55,922 nucleotides of DNA from Prevotellaceae bacterium UBA1710 (GCA_002317355.1 DCJC01000078.1:1-55922); one strand, 5' to 3'; counted from the stretch's first letter, positions 9,864 through 17,876 are shown. The notes: generated by a model from the letters alone, not told the origin. Program-made: numbers and translations.

Positions 9864-9968
9864 AATTTTGTTATCCTATTTGTTTTGGGGAGTATATTTT
9901 GGAAAATACATGGTTATAGGAATTTTAGTTCAAGATTCTAATTCTACCATCTGAATTTCAAACCGACA

Positions 9969-10036
9969 ATTTACACTAGAAACCTGTAAAATGTTACCTG
10001 AACTAGAAATCTGAAACCTATAACCAAAACCTGATA
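9969..10036 (-). repeat. Degenerate heptamer array after the binding-protein stop
   Basis: Directly after the stop of the binding-protein gene the minus strand runs in loose 7-base steps such as TGGTTAT, AGGTTTC, AGATTTC, TAGTTCA. Unit similarity is weak, so this is a less certain member of the array class seen at other gene ends in the window. Confidence 0.45.
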
Positions 10037-10921
10037 TTACCTCTGCGCTGTCAAAGCACCATGTACCTTGAGGAATCCCTGCTTTGCAACGATCTCCTGC
10101 CCCTTGGACTGAGCCCATACAACGAAGTTGCGTACCAGCTGGTTGTCAGATGCTATAACAACATCACCAACTGCTGCACCTGGATTTGCCACTTTGTTGA
10201 GATAGTCGGTAAGAGTGTCGATGTTGGCAAGTGCTGCCCTTTCCTCGTCGCTCACCTTGTCGTTGCCATCAAGGTCAATGCTCAGTACGCTGATGCCCTG
10301 CTGTGGCTGGCGGTTGTTGAGGTCGTAGATAAGGTTTGCTACGTTGAAACTGATAGCGTCCGTCTGCTGCTTAACTACTGAGAGAACATTCTCCTCACGA
10401 CCAAGCACCTTCTTGCCCTTCAACTGATTAGGAGTTATGTGAAGTTTCTCAGCGAAGAGTTTGGTGATCTGTGCCTTCGAACCAGAGAGTGAATAAACCG
10501 TGCCTGGAAGTTGTTTTTCACCTTCCTCTTCAGCATCGAGGAGTTCTTCATATGTAGGCTGAACGAAAATCTGCTTTCCAACTCTTTCATTAACACCCTT
10601 GCGAAGTTTCTTGTTATTGAGAATCTCGTTCTCGCTGTTAGCGATCGGGAGGATAATAAACTTACCAACCGCTGCAAGGTCATTGTTTGCTATCTCTACG
10701 TTAGCATCAGCATCATTTGAGTTTACAATCTCAATCTCTACGTCTGCGTTCTCCTTATTATATTCTGTTGCCAAACATTCCATAAGAGACTTTGCAAAAG
10801 TTACGTCCTTGATACCGATGCGAACTTTCTGAGCGTTAGTTGAGATTGATCCAAAAAATAATGCGATTGTCAAAACTGCTACAGTCTTGAGTTGTACCTG
10901 AATGTTGTTAAACTTTGTCAT
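10037..10921 (-). CDS. Periplasmic solute-binding (PstS-like) protein with an EF-hand-like loop
   Basis: A 294-residue exported protein: signal peptide to about residue 30, then a class II periplasmic binding-protein fold of the phosphate/oxyanion type (VRIGIKDVTFAKSLME, NNDLAAVGKFIILPIANSEN, DAISFNVANLIYDLNN). Residues 216-227 read DLDGNDKVSDEE, which fits a calcium EF-hand loop with Asp at 1 and 3, Asn at 5 and Glu at 12. No ABC permease or ATPase follows; the gene heads the SusC-SusD-DsbD-YeiH operon. It may act as a periplasmic receptor for cargo delivered by SusCD. The fold assignment is fairly sure; the ligand is unknown. Confidence 0.75.
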   Translation of the reverse strand: MTKFNNIQVQLKTVAVLTIALFFGSISTNAQKVRIGIKDVTFAKSLMECLATEYNKENADVEIEIVNSNDADANVEIANNDLAAVGKFIILPIANSENEILNNKKLRKGVNERVGKQIFVQPTYEELLDAEEEGEKQLPGTVYSLSGSKAQITKLFAEKLHITPNQLKGKKVLGREENVLSVVKQQTDAISFNVANLIYDLNNRQPQQGISVLSIDLDGNDKVSDEERAALANIDTLTDYLNKVANPGAAVGDVVIASDNQLVRNFVVWAQSKGQEIVAKQGFLKVHGALTAQR

Positions 10922-11037
10922 AGTAAAGTCTCCTATATTTTAAATATGTTATTAATTCTTTTTATTTTAATAAAATCGAGAGTTGTTTGCAGGAAGAGTT
11001 AATTGCAAACTAGCACCCATCTCCGATTTTCTGAGTG

Positions 11038-11068
11038 CAAAGGTACAACAATCTATCGACCTGTGAAA
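11038..11068 (-). promoter_or_regulatory. Promoter of the seven-gene operon
   Basis: On the minus strand TACCTTTG (11045-11038) is the -7 box, followed by C, and TTTC (11068-11065) lies 19 nt upstream as a one-mismatch -33 box. Transcription should start near 11034, giving a leader of about 110 nt before the ATG at 10921. The leader contains a 6-bp hairpin (GTTTGC / GCAAAC, 10985-10990 and 11005-11010). Confidence 0.75.
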
Positions 11069-11081
11069 TAACCATTGTTGG

Positions 11082-11107
11082 TATCACTATAACTATAATT
11101 GGTGATA
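11082..11107. promoter_or_regulatory. Possible activator-binding dyad upstream of the operon promoter
   Basis: TATCAC (11082-11087) and GTGATA (11102-11107) form a perfect 6-bp inverted repeat with a 14-nt spacer. Its centre is about 60 bp upstream of the predicted start, the usual position for a class I activator of the CRP/FNR type. No regulator is encoded next to it. Confidence 0.4.
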
Positions 11108-11619
11108 TAGCCACATTGTTATTGTATATAAACTTCTTATAATCAGAGTCTTATCTTTTTGGGTATATATATTGCCTACTTCCTAAAAAATATACAAATC
11201 TCTCGTTTCTTCCATACCAATAACATCATTTTAACGAATTTCAATTATTCTACATACACATCACTTACAATAAATAGGACATATTTTCATGAAATGACTA
11301 TAACCCAACGAAGAATCACAATCACGTAATACAAATAAACCTTATTTTCTTAGGCGTAAGCCATTTTCCTGAATATTTTATATAACTTCAAATCCCTGAG
11401 AAACCACAATTATTTGATTTACATTCACATCAACTTTTCGTTAATAACAAGTTAAAAATGTTAATTCTCATTTTTTTTTCAGTATGCCCCTAATACATAA
11501 AAAATACTTTTCTACCATACAACGCGTATCTTGCGGTGTATCAATATATTAGATGTTTAATATATAAATAATTTTAATTATTTATTTATTATAAGGGAAA
11601 TCGCGAGTCAAAATTTTGT

Positions 11620-11643
11620 TTTGACACTTTGACACTTTGACAC
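11620..11643. repeat. Three perfect tandem octamers TTTGACAC
   Basis: Three identical 8-base units run without interruption in the 1.26-kb gap between the operon promoter and the RDD gene. No gene overlaps them. Their role is not apparent. Confidence 0.9.
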
Positions 11644-11782
11644 TCAGACGGAATATATCAAAACTATCCTCCGACAATAAGCAACATTTTATAACTATCT
11701 GTGTTTCTGCATTTTGCAACCACTAAAAGTCTGCACACCCTGCCCCACGATGATTTTATTCGTTAGTTAAAAATATTTTTTG

Positions 11783-11791
11783 TACCTTTGC
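11783..11791 (+). promoter_or_regulatory. Orphan -7 promoter box
   Basis: TACCTTTGC matches the strongest -7 boxes in this window and is followed by a G+C-richer stretch (about 11792-11870), unlike the A+T-rich surroundings. The next plus-strand gene is nearly 1 kb away and has its own promoter. A TTAG at 11763 is only a poor -33 match. It may drive a small RNA or be left from a lost gene or tRNA. Confidence 0.4.
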
Positions 11792-11916
11792 AGCCAGTTG
11801 AACCCACCGCCAAAGAAACTCCTCGCTCGGCCTTCAGGACGCTTGCCAGAGCAAGAACTCCTCTCTGCTAACTGCTAACTAAATATTCTTCCTCACTGCT
11901 CACTACATATATCCCC

Positions 11917-12155
11917 CATCACCCAACACCAAACACCTATCACCCTATGTCAAAATATATATCATTCCTATACTACTTCGTAGTAATCTCCCACTGACTC
12001 CCAATCCGGAAGGGAGAATGAAGGGAGAAAATGGGAGCGAATAGTGAAAAGTGAAAAATGAATTATACTTAATACTGCTGGTGCATTAAGGACCCAATCG
12101 CAGTATCAGTATTACTCACTAAGCATTATTAACCATTCGTTATTCACTATTCGTT
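11917..12155. repeat. Mosaic of heptamer and 11-mer arrays with an inverted repeat, 3' of the RDD gene
   Basis: Three short arrays lie in the spacer. Heptamers at 11917-11944 are CATCACC, CAACACC, AAACACC, TATCACC. GGGAG-centred units spaced 11 and 10 bases start at 12012, 12023 and 12033, followed by heptamers at 12039-12066 (GAATAGT, GAAAAGT, GAAAAAT, GAATTAT). Heptamers at 12128-12155 are ATTAACC, ATTCGTT, ATTCACT, ATTCGTT. A perfect 11-bp inverted repeat (CGAATAGTGAA at 12038-12048, its complement at 12143-12153) joins the last two arrays. Confidence 0.8.
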
Positions 12156-12185
12156 TCTAAATGTCGAAAGCAACACTAATCATTA

Positions 12186-12659
12186 TTACATCTCTGCGAA
12201 ATCCACTTTGTCATAATCCTGCGTACGCACTACCCATGTGCCTGCAACAAGGTCGCCAAGACGCTGCTGATGCTTGGTGAAGAAGATGCAGAGTGGACCT
12301 ATGCCTGCTGATAGGAAAAGGTCGATAGGAAGGAGAAGCCAACGGAGAATGAATGATGTCATCTTAGGGCCACCTCCATCGAGAGAAACGACACGGATGT
12401 GAAGGAGTTTCTTTCCTATTGTCTGACCACTTGCCATTGTCTCGTAAAGAAGTGGATAGAAGTATGGGATAAGTATCAGGAGGACGTAACGGAATGTCTC
12501 GTTGAGAAATTCCATAAAGTCGGAGGTGAAGAGGTAGAAAAACACTAACCAACCGATTGACATCAACGTGAAATCGATGACAAAAGCGGCAAGACGAGCT
12601 GCAAAACTTGCTGGCTCTTGCTGTATTCTGATACCTTGTGAGGATAGAAAATATGACAT
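12186..12659 (-). CDS. RDD-family membrane protein
   Basis: A 157-residue protein with the RDD signature: an Arg in AARLAAFVIDFTLM and Asp-rich positions in the later helices, with about three transmembrane helices (22-40, 48-66, 103-125). I start it at ATG 12659 (MSYFLSSQGIRIQ) because the longer frame uses a TTG at 12680 that lies inside the -7 promoter box and would not be transcribed. It is divergent from the SpoIIM operon with 100 bp between the starts. RDD proteins have been linked to ion or small-molecule transport but most are uncharacterised. In related Bacteroidales such a gene commonly accompanies SpoIIM/MoxR/DUF58 genes, so a shared role is inferred. Confidence 0.88.
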   Translation of the reverse strand: MSYFLSSQGIRIQQEPASFAARLAAFVIDFTLMSIGWLVFFYLFTSDFMEFLNETFRYVLLILIPYFYPLLYETMASGQTIGKKLLHIRVVSLDGGGPKMTSFILRWLLLPIDLFLSAGIGPLCIFFTKHQQRLGDLVAGTWVVRTQDYDKVDFAEM

Positions 12660-12677
12660 ATTCAGATATTTTGATGG

Positions 12678-12685
12678 CAAAAGTA
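12678..12685 (-). promoter_or_regulatory. -7 box of the RDD gene
   Basis: TACTTTTG on the minus strand, followed by C. The predicted start is near 12674, 15 nt before ATG 12659. It decides the start codon of the RDD gene, since the upstream TTG at 12680 overlaps the box. Confidence 0.7.
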
Positions 12686-12727
12686 AGAAAAATAAATGAA
12701 AAGGAGGGTAATTTCGAATATTTTTTG

Positions 12728-12735
12728 TACTTTCG
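12728..12735 (+). promoter_or_regulatory. -7 box of the SpoIIM-to-DUF58 operon
   Basis: TACTTTCG is a one-mismatch match to TAnnTTTG, 24 nt before the ATG at 12760, divergent from the RDD promoter. No clear -33 box is seen. Confidence 0.5.
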
Positions 12736-12759
12736 TAGGCAAAATTTTATCGACTATCG

Positions 12760-13722
12760 ATGACTGAAGAACGTTTCATATCTCTAAACAAGCACCAATG
12801 GAATAAATACCAGAACATGCTGGACGATTGGGACCTGTACTCTCCAAGTGAGCTAGGACAGGCCTATCTCTCAGTGTGTAGCGACCTTGCCTATGCGCAG
12901 AGCCACTATCCAGAGACTGTGGTTTGCGAGAGCCTCAACGCACTCGCCTTGCAGTTTCATCATATTCTCTATCGCCGACAGCCTCAGAGATGGAGTGAGC
13001 TCTTGTATTTCTTCAGGCATACCGTTCCAACATCATTCTATAGGAGCAGGCATTTCCTCTTGCTCTCGCTATGCCTGTTTATGATAGGTGAGGTGATTGG
13101 TGTGATGTCGCAATGTCTGGATTCTGGCTACTTCAAAGATTTCTTTGGAGAGGGCTACTATGATATTACGATGCAGAATATCAAGGACGGAAATCCGATG
13201 GGTATCTATGGTAAAGAGGACGAGGCTAGCATGTTCTTCGAAATAACGATCAACAATATGATGGTGGGAATAACCTACTTCCTCAAAGGTTTGCTATCGC
13301 CATTCTTCACCATATATTCCACAATAATGACAGGCGTGATGGATGGATGCTTCACCACATTCTTCTTTCAGCAAGGCTATGGAATAAGCGTACTCACGGC
13401 ACCAAACGAGCATGGCTCACTTGAGTTGCCTGCCGCTATAGTATGCTCGGCTGCAGGTATGCAACTTGGTATGGGATGGTTCTTCCCTGGAAAGCTATCT
13501 CGCATGAAAGCGCTGATGAACTCTGCCCAAGAGGCACTTATCATGGTGCTTGCCATGATGCCATTCTTTCTCGTTGCGGGATTCATTGAGAGTTTCATCA
13601 CCCGACATCAGGAATGGCCTATGGCTGCAAGAGTGTCTCTCGCGGTGGTAGGATTGCTATTCTCTATCTTCTACATCATTCTGTTGCCTTGGTACCTTAA
13701 ACGAAAGGAGGGCATACAATGA
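12760..13722 (+). CDS. SpoIIM-family (stage II sporulation protein M-like) membrane protein
   Basis: A 320-residue protein with a soluble helical N-terminal part (1-105, with LYFFRHTVPTSFYRSRHFLL leading into the membrane) and about five transmembrane helices. The pattern NNMMVGITYFLKGLL followed by a Gly/Phe-rich segment and ELPAAIVCSAAGMQLG is typical of PF01944. In firmicutes SpoIIM belongs to a peptidoglycan-remodelling complex; in Bacteroidota, which do not sporulate, the role is unknown. Its last codons overlap the next start by four bases, indicating translational coupling. Confidence 0.88.
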   Translation: MTEERFISLNKHQWNKYQNMLDDWDLYSPSELGQAYLSVCSDLAYAQSHYPETVVCESLNALALQFHHILYRRQPQRWSELLYFFRHTVPTSFYRSRHFLLLSLCLFMIGEVIGVMSQCLDSGYFKDFFGEGYYDITMQNIKDGNPMGIYGKEDEASMFFEITINNMMVGITYFLKGLLSPFFTIYSTIMTGVMDGCFTTFFFQQGYGISVLTAPNEHGSLELPAAIVCSAAGMQLGMGWFFPGKLSRMKALMNSAQEALIMVLAMMPFFLVAGFIESFITRHQEWPMAARVSLAVVGLLFSIFYIILLPWYLKRKEGIQ

Positions 13723-14648
13723 CGTCAGAGATTTACAAGAAAAGAAATCGTGGACAGGTGGTGACGGAGGCATGCCAATGGATTACGAAGCATTATAGGC
13801 TTGCCTTGCAACTTGCGGTAAGACCATTACTCATATTGGCTCTGATAGAGGCTGTGAACATTATCTTTATGCAGAATCTATGGATAACCATAATACTCTC
13901 ATTCATAGCTCTGTTGCTCGTTCCTACCGTACCATCAATGGCTGTTTATGTGGTAGAACATAGTGAAGAGTATGACTATCCACAGCGTCTGCCAAAGCTT
14001 CTGGAGCTATGGGAGCTGTTCATGAAATATATCCGTAGCGCATTGGTTATCGGCTTTATTGGCACCATAATATCATTGTTCTGCGGAATGACGATGGTAG
14101 GTCCGGCAATAATCAACTTCATAAGAGACATGGCTATCGTAATACACCAAAGAGACAAGGGTGGCTACATATCAGTATTGCTGAAAGCATTCTCGCTCTC
14201 GCTCGGCAACTTTGCCAGTTTGATGATGACGATTCTCGGCACTTCTATCATAACATTGGCAATGATTACAGGTCCGCTGGTACTTATACTTGCCTATGTC
14301 CAACTCCTACCTACTCTTACTTCACCTCAAATAAACGAGGTGTTAGGGAATGTACTAGATTCAGAAACACAGGCATACTTAGCCCTCGAGTGGGCAGTAA
14401 TCGGCTACATGCTCGCCTCCATGATTTCATTGGTTATCAGTCATTTCTTCTACGGACATGCCGTGCTCTGCGAGCAAAGGAGCAAGGAGGAACGAATGGC
14501 TAGAATGAAGGAGCGCGAAGAGGAACGTGAAAGAAGGAAGAAGGAGCGCATGGAAGAGCAGGAAAGGCAGAAGAAGGAGCAAGCACAGGCAGAAGTAGCT
14601 GAGCAGACAACTGAGCAGGAAAAGGCTGAGGAAGAAGCGACGGAATAA
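13719..14648 (+). CDS. Polytopic membrane protein with a charged coiled tail
   Basis: A 309-residue protein I cannot assign to a named family. It has about five hydrophobic segments (for example 37-48, 60-78, 108-126, 165-195, 222-245). Residues from about 255 onward form a highly charged Glu/Arg/Lys/Gln tail (KEREEERERRKKER and similar) that should be a cytoplasmic helix or coiled coil. The start overlaps the SpoIIM stop (ATGA). It holds the position of a conserved membrane gene between SpoIIM and DUF4129, so it is probably a component of the same envelope module. Confidence 0.8.
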   Translation: MTSEIYKKRNRGQVVTEACQWITKHYRLALQLAVRPLLILALIEAVNIIFMQNLWITIILSFIALLLVPTVPSMAVYVVEHSEEYDYPQRLPKLLELWELFMKYIRSALVIGFIGTIISLFCGMTMVGPAIINFIRDMAIVIHQRDKGGYISVLLKAFSLSLGNFASLMMTILGTSIITLAMITGPLVLILAYVQLLPTLTSPQINEVLGNVLDSETQAYLALEWAVIGYMLASMISLVISHFFYGHAVLCEQRSKEERMARMKEREEERERRKKERMEEQERQKKEQAQAEVAEQTTEQEKAEEEATE

Positions 14649-14654
14649 AAATGG

Positions 14655-14760
14655 TTGCTTTCGCCATTTAAAAAAACAGAATAAAATAGTCAAAAACAAA
14701 ATAAAACATGTTTTCTTTTGTATTCCATGGTTTTCTTTTGTTTTTTTAAAGCGAAAGCAA
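14655..14760. repeat. 106-bp A+T-rich hairpin element inside the operon
   Basis: Arms at 14655-14678 and 14739-14760 pair over 22 bp with one 2-base bulge (14665-14666), each arm carrying TTGCTTTCGC or its complement and an A7/T7 run. The interior is also partly self-complementary and repeats TTTTCTTTTGT. No target duplication is visible at the edges. It may be a small inserted element, or a processing or termination site between the second and third operon genes. Confidence 0.8.
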
Positions 14761-14797
14761 ATTGGTCTAACCGACATTAATAATAAAAACAAACAAC

Positions 14798-15403
14798 TTG
14801 TTTACAATATCTGACATACCAAATTACGAAGAGGATATAAACCGACTGATGAAGACGGATCAAATCGACTTTGAAAAGGCGATATACGATATTCTTAAGT
14901 CGCTCTTCAATCTAAATATCCCCGAGGAAGTACTTCTCATCCTAAAGATAGTGATGTGGGGAGGACTGATATGCTTTGTTGGCTGGATTCTATACAAGGA
15001 ATTCGGCTCTTTCAAGCATACACCATCCGTTGAGAATACTGACACCATAACATTCTCACACAATGACATGGGTTCTGCAGAGGATGCTGACATTCGTGGA
15101 CATCACCTTGTGCAAGAACTTCAGAAGGCTATTGCAGAGGGTGATTTCGCACTCGCAGTACACTTGCGCTATCTCATGACATTGCAAAGACTCGACGACA
15201 ACAATCTGATACGTTGGCAACCGAATAAGACACCGATGATGTACGTTCGCGAATTAGCGGTTGGTGCTGATAAGCTCAACGAGATGACTATGGCATTCCT
15301 GTACATCAAATATGGTCATTATCCTGCCAATCAGGAGGTATTTGACGAGGTAACACAACTTTACAACGAGCTATGTGCCTTGAAGGAAGGAGGTGAGCAA
15401 TGA
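14798..15403 (+). CDS. DUF4129-domain membrane protein
   Basis: A 201-residue protein with a short N-terminal region, one transmembrane helix (about 46-67) and a C-terminal soluble domain (about 105-200) resembling DUF4129: helical, with AVHLRYLMTLQRLDDNNLIRW and a conserved Asn-Lys-Thr turn. DUF4129 proteins often accompany transglutaminase-like or MoxR/DUF58 genes. The frame begins with a TTG at 14798, 38 bp after the hairpin element; ATG 14849 (residue 18) is an alternative start. The stop overlaps the next gene by four bases, so it is coupled to the DUF4350 gene. Confidence 0.85.
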   Translation: MFTISDIPNYEEDINRLMKTDQIDFEKAIYDILKSLFNLNIPEEVLLILKIVMWGGLICFVGWILYKEFGSFKHTPSVENTDTITFSHNDMGSAEDADIRGHHLVQELQKAIAEGDFALAVHLRYLMTLQRLDDNNLIRWQPNKTPMMYVRELAVGADKLNEMTMAFLYIKYGHYPANQEVFDEVTQLYNELCALKEGGEQ

Positions 15404-16725
15404 GCAAAGTGACTTCATTCTTCGGCAGACATACCACAATGATATACGGCTTGGTAGGAATATGTGTGGTTTGCGTCTTTTTTATACCTTATTGCAAACG
15501 CCTCTACGACCAGATTCCACGCTATAATTGGAAGACGACAGAGGTTGGTCACATCAAGTCGGAAGAGCCTTTTGGAGCCAAGTATCTTGATGAGTATCTG
15601 CACGAGTACTGGAAGGGTAAGGTGTATATAGCAGAGGATGTGGATAGCGCCTTTGCAAAATACAGAAAACCATCTAACTATCTGATAATGAATCCGGAAC
15701 ACTCCGATTCACTTCATATTGCAGATTATATTGCCATGGCAAACGGAGGCTGCAAAATTCTGTTTGCCAATGCATCTACAAGTATCATAGAGAATCTTAC
15801 TATCGATGTAGAGAATTGGAATGAACAACATTTCAGCATCAATGATTTTCTAAAGAATACAGACGATATGAAGCACAGGGAATTGTCTATCTGGAATCAT
15901 GGTCGCAAGCAGCCAAAACGCATTAAGATATGGGAGAATATGATTTCAGGAACAATGGCATCAGCTATTGAAATGGATTCAATATCTACCTATGGCGATT
16001 ACTATTACTGCTATGGCGATATTCCGCAAGGCACCTACACAACCTTGATTTCTATTGACGATGAAAGGGATGTGGCTGCACGTAGGGAAATTGGTTATGG
16101 CTGTATCACATTTATATCTAGCTATGCATTCTTCAGCAACTATGGTGTGCAGAATGAGGACCTTCGCTTAGGCATAGAGCATGTAATGAAGAATACATTT
16201 GATAATTCATTACCTCTGGTCATCGTATATAGCAATAATGACGAGGAGAAGGAAGAGAGCGATATCAACATAAACATGATATTCGAGGTGCTGCTTAAGA
16301 ATCCGTCTTCTGCTCTGTTCCTTTGGCTATTGTTTGCAGCTCTGATTCTTGCAATCTTCATCAATGGAAGACGCAGACGCAGAGCCGAGGATGTGAAGAA
16401 AAAGACTCGTAACTCTAGTATCAACTTCATAAACCATCTTGCCACTATCTATACTGATGATACTGACTATGCAGAACTGCTCCGCATTGAGAAACGAGTG
16501 TTGCTCTACAAACTTCGCAAGGAGTATTACTTCGATATGCGCACAAGGGATTTCACCCAGATTTCTCAGTTTGCAGAGCATATAGCAAACAGTAAGGGAC
16601 TCAACATTGACCATGTGCGTGAGGTGCTCAATACGCTCGAAGAACTCACCGACTTCAGTGTGCAGGTAGATGCCACATCTTACAGGCTGTGCATAAATCA
16701 GTTGGAGGAGATTGGGAGAGTTTGA
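15400..16725 (+). CDS. DUF4350-domain membrane protein
   Basis: A 441-residue protein with an N-terminal helix (about 13-30) and a periplasmic-side domain (about 35-295), including EEPFGAKYLDEYLHEYW near its start. A second helix at about 302-320 is followed by the basic stop RRRRR and a cytoplasmic tail to 441. The order and spacing (overlapping DUF4129, followed by moxR) match the common Bacteroidota module. DUF4350 resembles GATase-like folds without a known activity. The stop codon overlaps the first unit of a heptamer array. Confidence 0.85.
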   Translation: MSKVTSFFGRHTTMIYGLVGICVVCVFFIPYCKRLYDQIPRYNWKTTEVGHIKSEEPFGAKYLDEYLHEYWKGKVYIAEDVDSAFAKYRKPSNYLIMNPEHSDSLHIADYIAMANGGCKILFANASTSIIENLTIDVENWNEQHFSINDFLKNTDDMKHRELSIWNHGRKQPKRIKIWENMISGTMASAIEMDSISTYGDYYYCYGDIPQGTYTTLISIDDERDVAARREIGYGCITFISSYAFFSNYGVQNEDLRLGIEHVMKNTFDNSLPLVIVYSNNDEEKEESDININMIFEVLLKNPSSALFLWLLFAALILAIFINGRRRRRAEDVKKKTRNSSINFINHLATIYTDDTDYAELLRIEKRVLLYKLRKEYYFDMRTRDFTQISQFAEHIANSKGLNIDHVREVLNTLEELTDFSVQVDATSYRLCINQLEEIGRV

Positions 16726-16758
16726 GATTAGAGATTAAAGAGTAAAGAATAAAGAACA
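16724..16758 (+). repeat. Heptamer array overlapping the DUF4350 stop codon
   Basis: Five 7-base units: GAGATTA, GAGATTA, AAGAGTA, AAGAATA, AAGAACA. The first unit begins within the TGA stop codon. It fills most of the spacer before the moxR start. Confidence 0.85.
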
Positions 16759-16770
16759 AAAATAAACAAT

Positions 16771-17739
16771 ATGGAATATACATCTCGTATCGATCTTTCA
16801 GAATTTAATTCGAAGATAACAGCACTCAAGACTGCTGTAAATGGTATAGTAAAGGGTCAGGACGATGTGCTTGAGCTTCTGCTCACAGCATTGCTTGCTG
16901 ATGGTCATGTACTGCTTGAAGGTGTGCCTGGAGTGGCTAAGACTCTGATGGCAAAGACACTTTCTCAGGTGATTGGTGTGGACTTCAAGCGTCTGCAATT
17001 TACACCAGACCTTATGCCTACCGATGTTGTGGGTACTTCGATTCTCAATACTCAGACACAAGATTTCACATTCCGCAAGGGACCTGTCTTCACTCAGTTC
17101 CTTCTTGTAGATGAGATAAACCGTGCGCCTGCAAAGACACAGGCAGCATTGTTTGAGTGTATGGAAGAGCGCCAAGTCACCTTTGATGGAACTACCTATC
17201 CCCTACCCGATTTCTATATGGTAATGGCTACTCAGAACCCTATAGATCAAGAAGGTACATATCGTTTGCCTGAGGCACAGATGGACCGTTTCCTTATGAA
17301 GATTACCGTGGGATATCCAACTGTAGAATCAGAACTTGAGATTCTTCAGGAATATCATCAGGGAAAGAAGCTTCATGAGGTGCATTTCGATGAGCCAATT
17401 CTCACACTCGATGAACTGAAGAGTCTTCGCAGCATGCTTAAGGATGTGGTGGTTGATGACTCGCTGATGAAGTATCTGTGCAACATTGTAGCAGCTACAC
17501 GTGATTCTACCTATACTTGGATCGGCGGTTCACCTCGTGCTTCCATCGCACTACTTCAGACTGCGAAGGCACATGCTATTCTTTCTGGTCGTGATTTCGT
17601 CACTCCTGACGATATCCACTTCCTTGCACCATATATTCTTGCTCACAGAGTGACTCTCACAGCCGAGGCAGAGCTTAATGGTATGACCATAACACAGCTC
17701 GTAAAGCAGATTATTGATAGTGTTAAGGTTAATAACTAA
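16771..17739 (+). CDS. MoxR-family AAA+ ATPase
   Basis: A 322-residue AAA+ protein with Walker A GVPGVAKT (51-58), Walker B LLVDEINRAP (Asp114, Glu115), sensor 1 in MATQNPIDQEG, the typical MoxR segment YRLPEAQMDRFLM, and sensor 2 in GGSPRAS. MoxR proteins act as chaperones that assemble or activate partner proteins, often with DUF58 and von Willebrand A proteins. Here the DUF58 gene is the next one. The two genes are separated by a 137-bp hairpin-forming spacer rather than the usual tight junction. Confidence 0.97.
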   Translation: MEYTSRIDLSEFNSKITALKTAVNGIVKGQDDVLELLLTALLADGHVLLEGVPGVAKTLMAKTLSQVIGVDFKRLQFTPDLMPTDVVGTSILNTQTQDFTFRKGPVFTQFLLVDEINRAPAKTQAALFECMEERQVTFDGTTYPLPDFYMVMATQNPIDQEGTYRLPEAQMDRFLMKITVGYPTVESELEILQEYHQGKKLHEVHFDEPILTLDELKSLRSMLKDVVVDDSLMKYLCNIVAATRDSTYTWIGGSPRASIALLQTAKAHAILSGRDFVTPDDIHFLAPYILAHRVTLTAEAELNGMTITQLVKQIIDSVKVNN

Positions 17740-17750
17740 GGAGTACAAGA

Positions 17751-17862
17751 AGTACAAGGAGTAATCAAGGAGTACAAGACGATAGAAAAATTATCTCTGG
17801 GTGCTCAATATATCCAGACATACGTCTTGTACTCCTTGTACTACTTATTACTCCTTGTACTA
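17751..17862. repeat. Long hairpin built of AGTACAAGG repeats between moxR and the DUF58 gene
   Basis: Left-arm segments 17751-17765 and 17767-17781 are exact complements of 17848-17862 and 17823-17837. This gives 30 paired bases with one asymmetric bulge and a 41-nt loop. The arms are made of 9-base units (AGTACAAGA, AGTACAAGG). The array starts at the moxR stop. In RNA it would form a strong stem between two cistrons. Confidence 0.9.
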
Positions 17863-17876
17863 CTAAAAAATATATA

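Noticed and set aside
10922..11034. Possible riboswitch in the leader of the SusCD-DsbD operon
   Set aside because: Only a 6-bp hairpin is visible; no pattern of a known class such as SAM, cobalamin or TPP was recognised.
14655..14760. Insertion sequence inside the SpoIIM operon
   Set aside because: Inverted repeats are present but no transposase and no target-site duplication; recorded as a hairpin element only.
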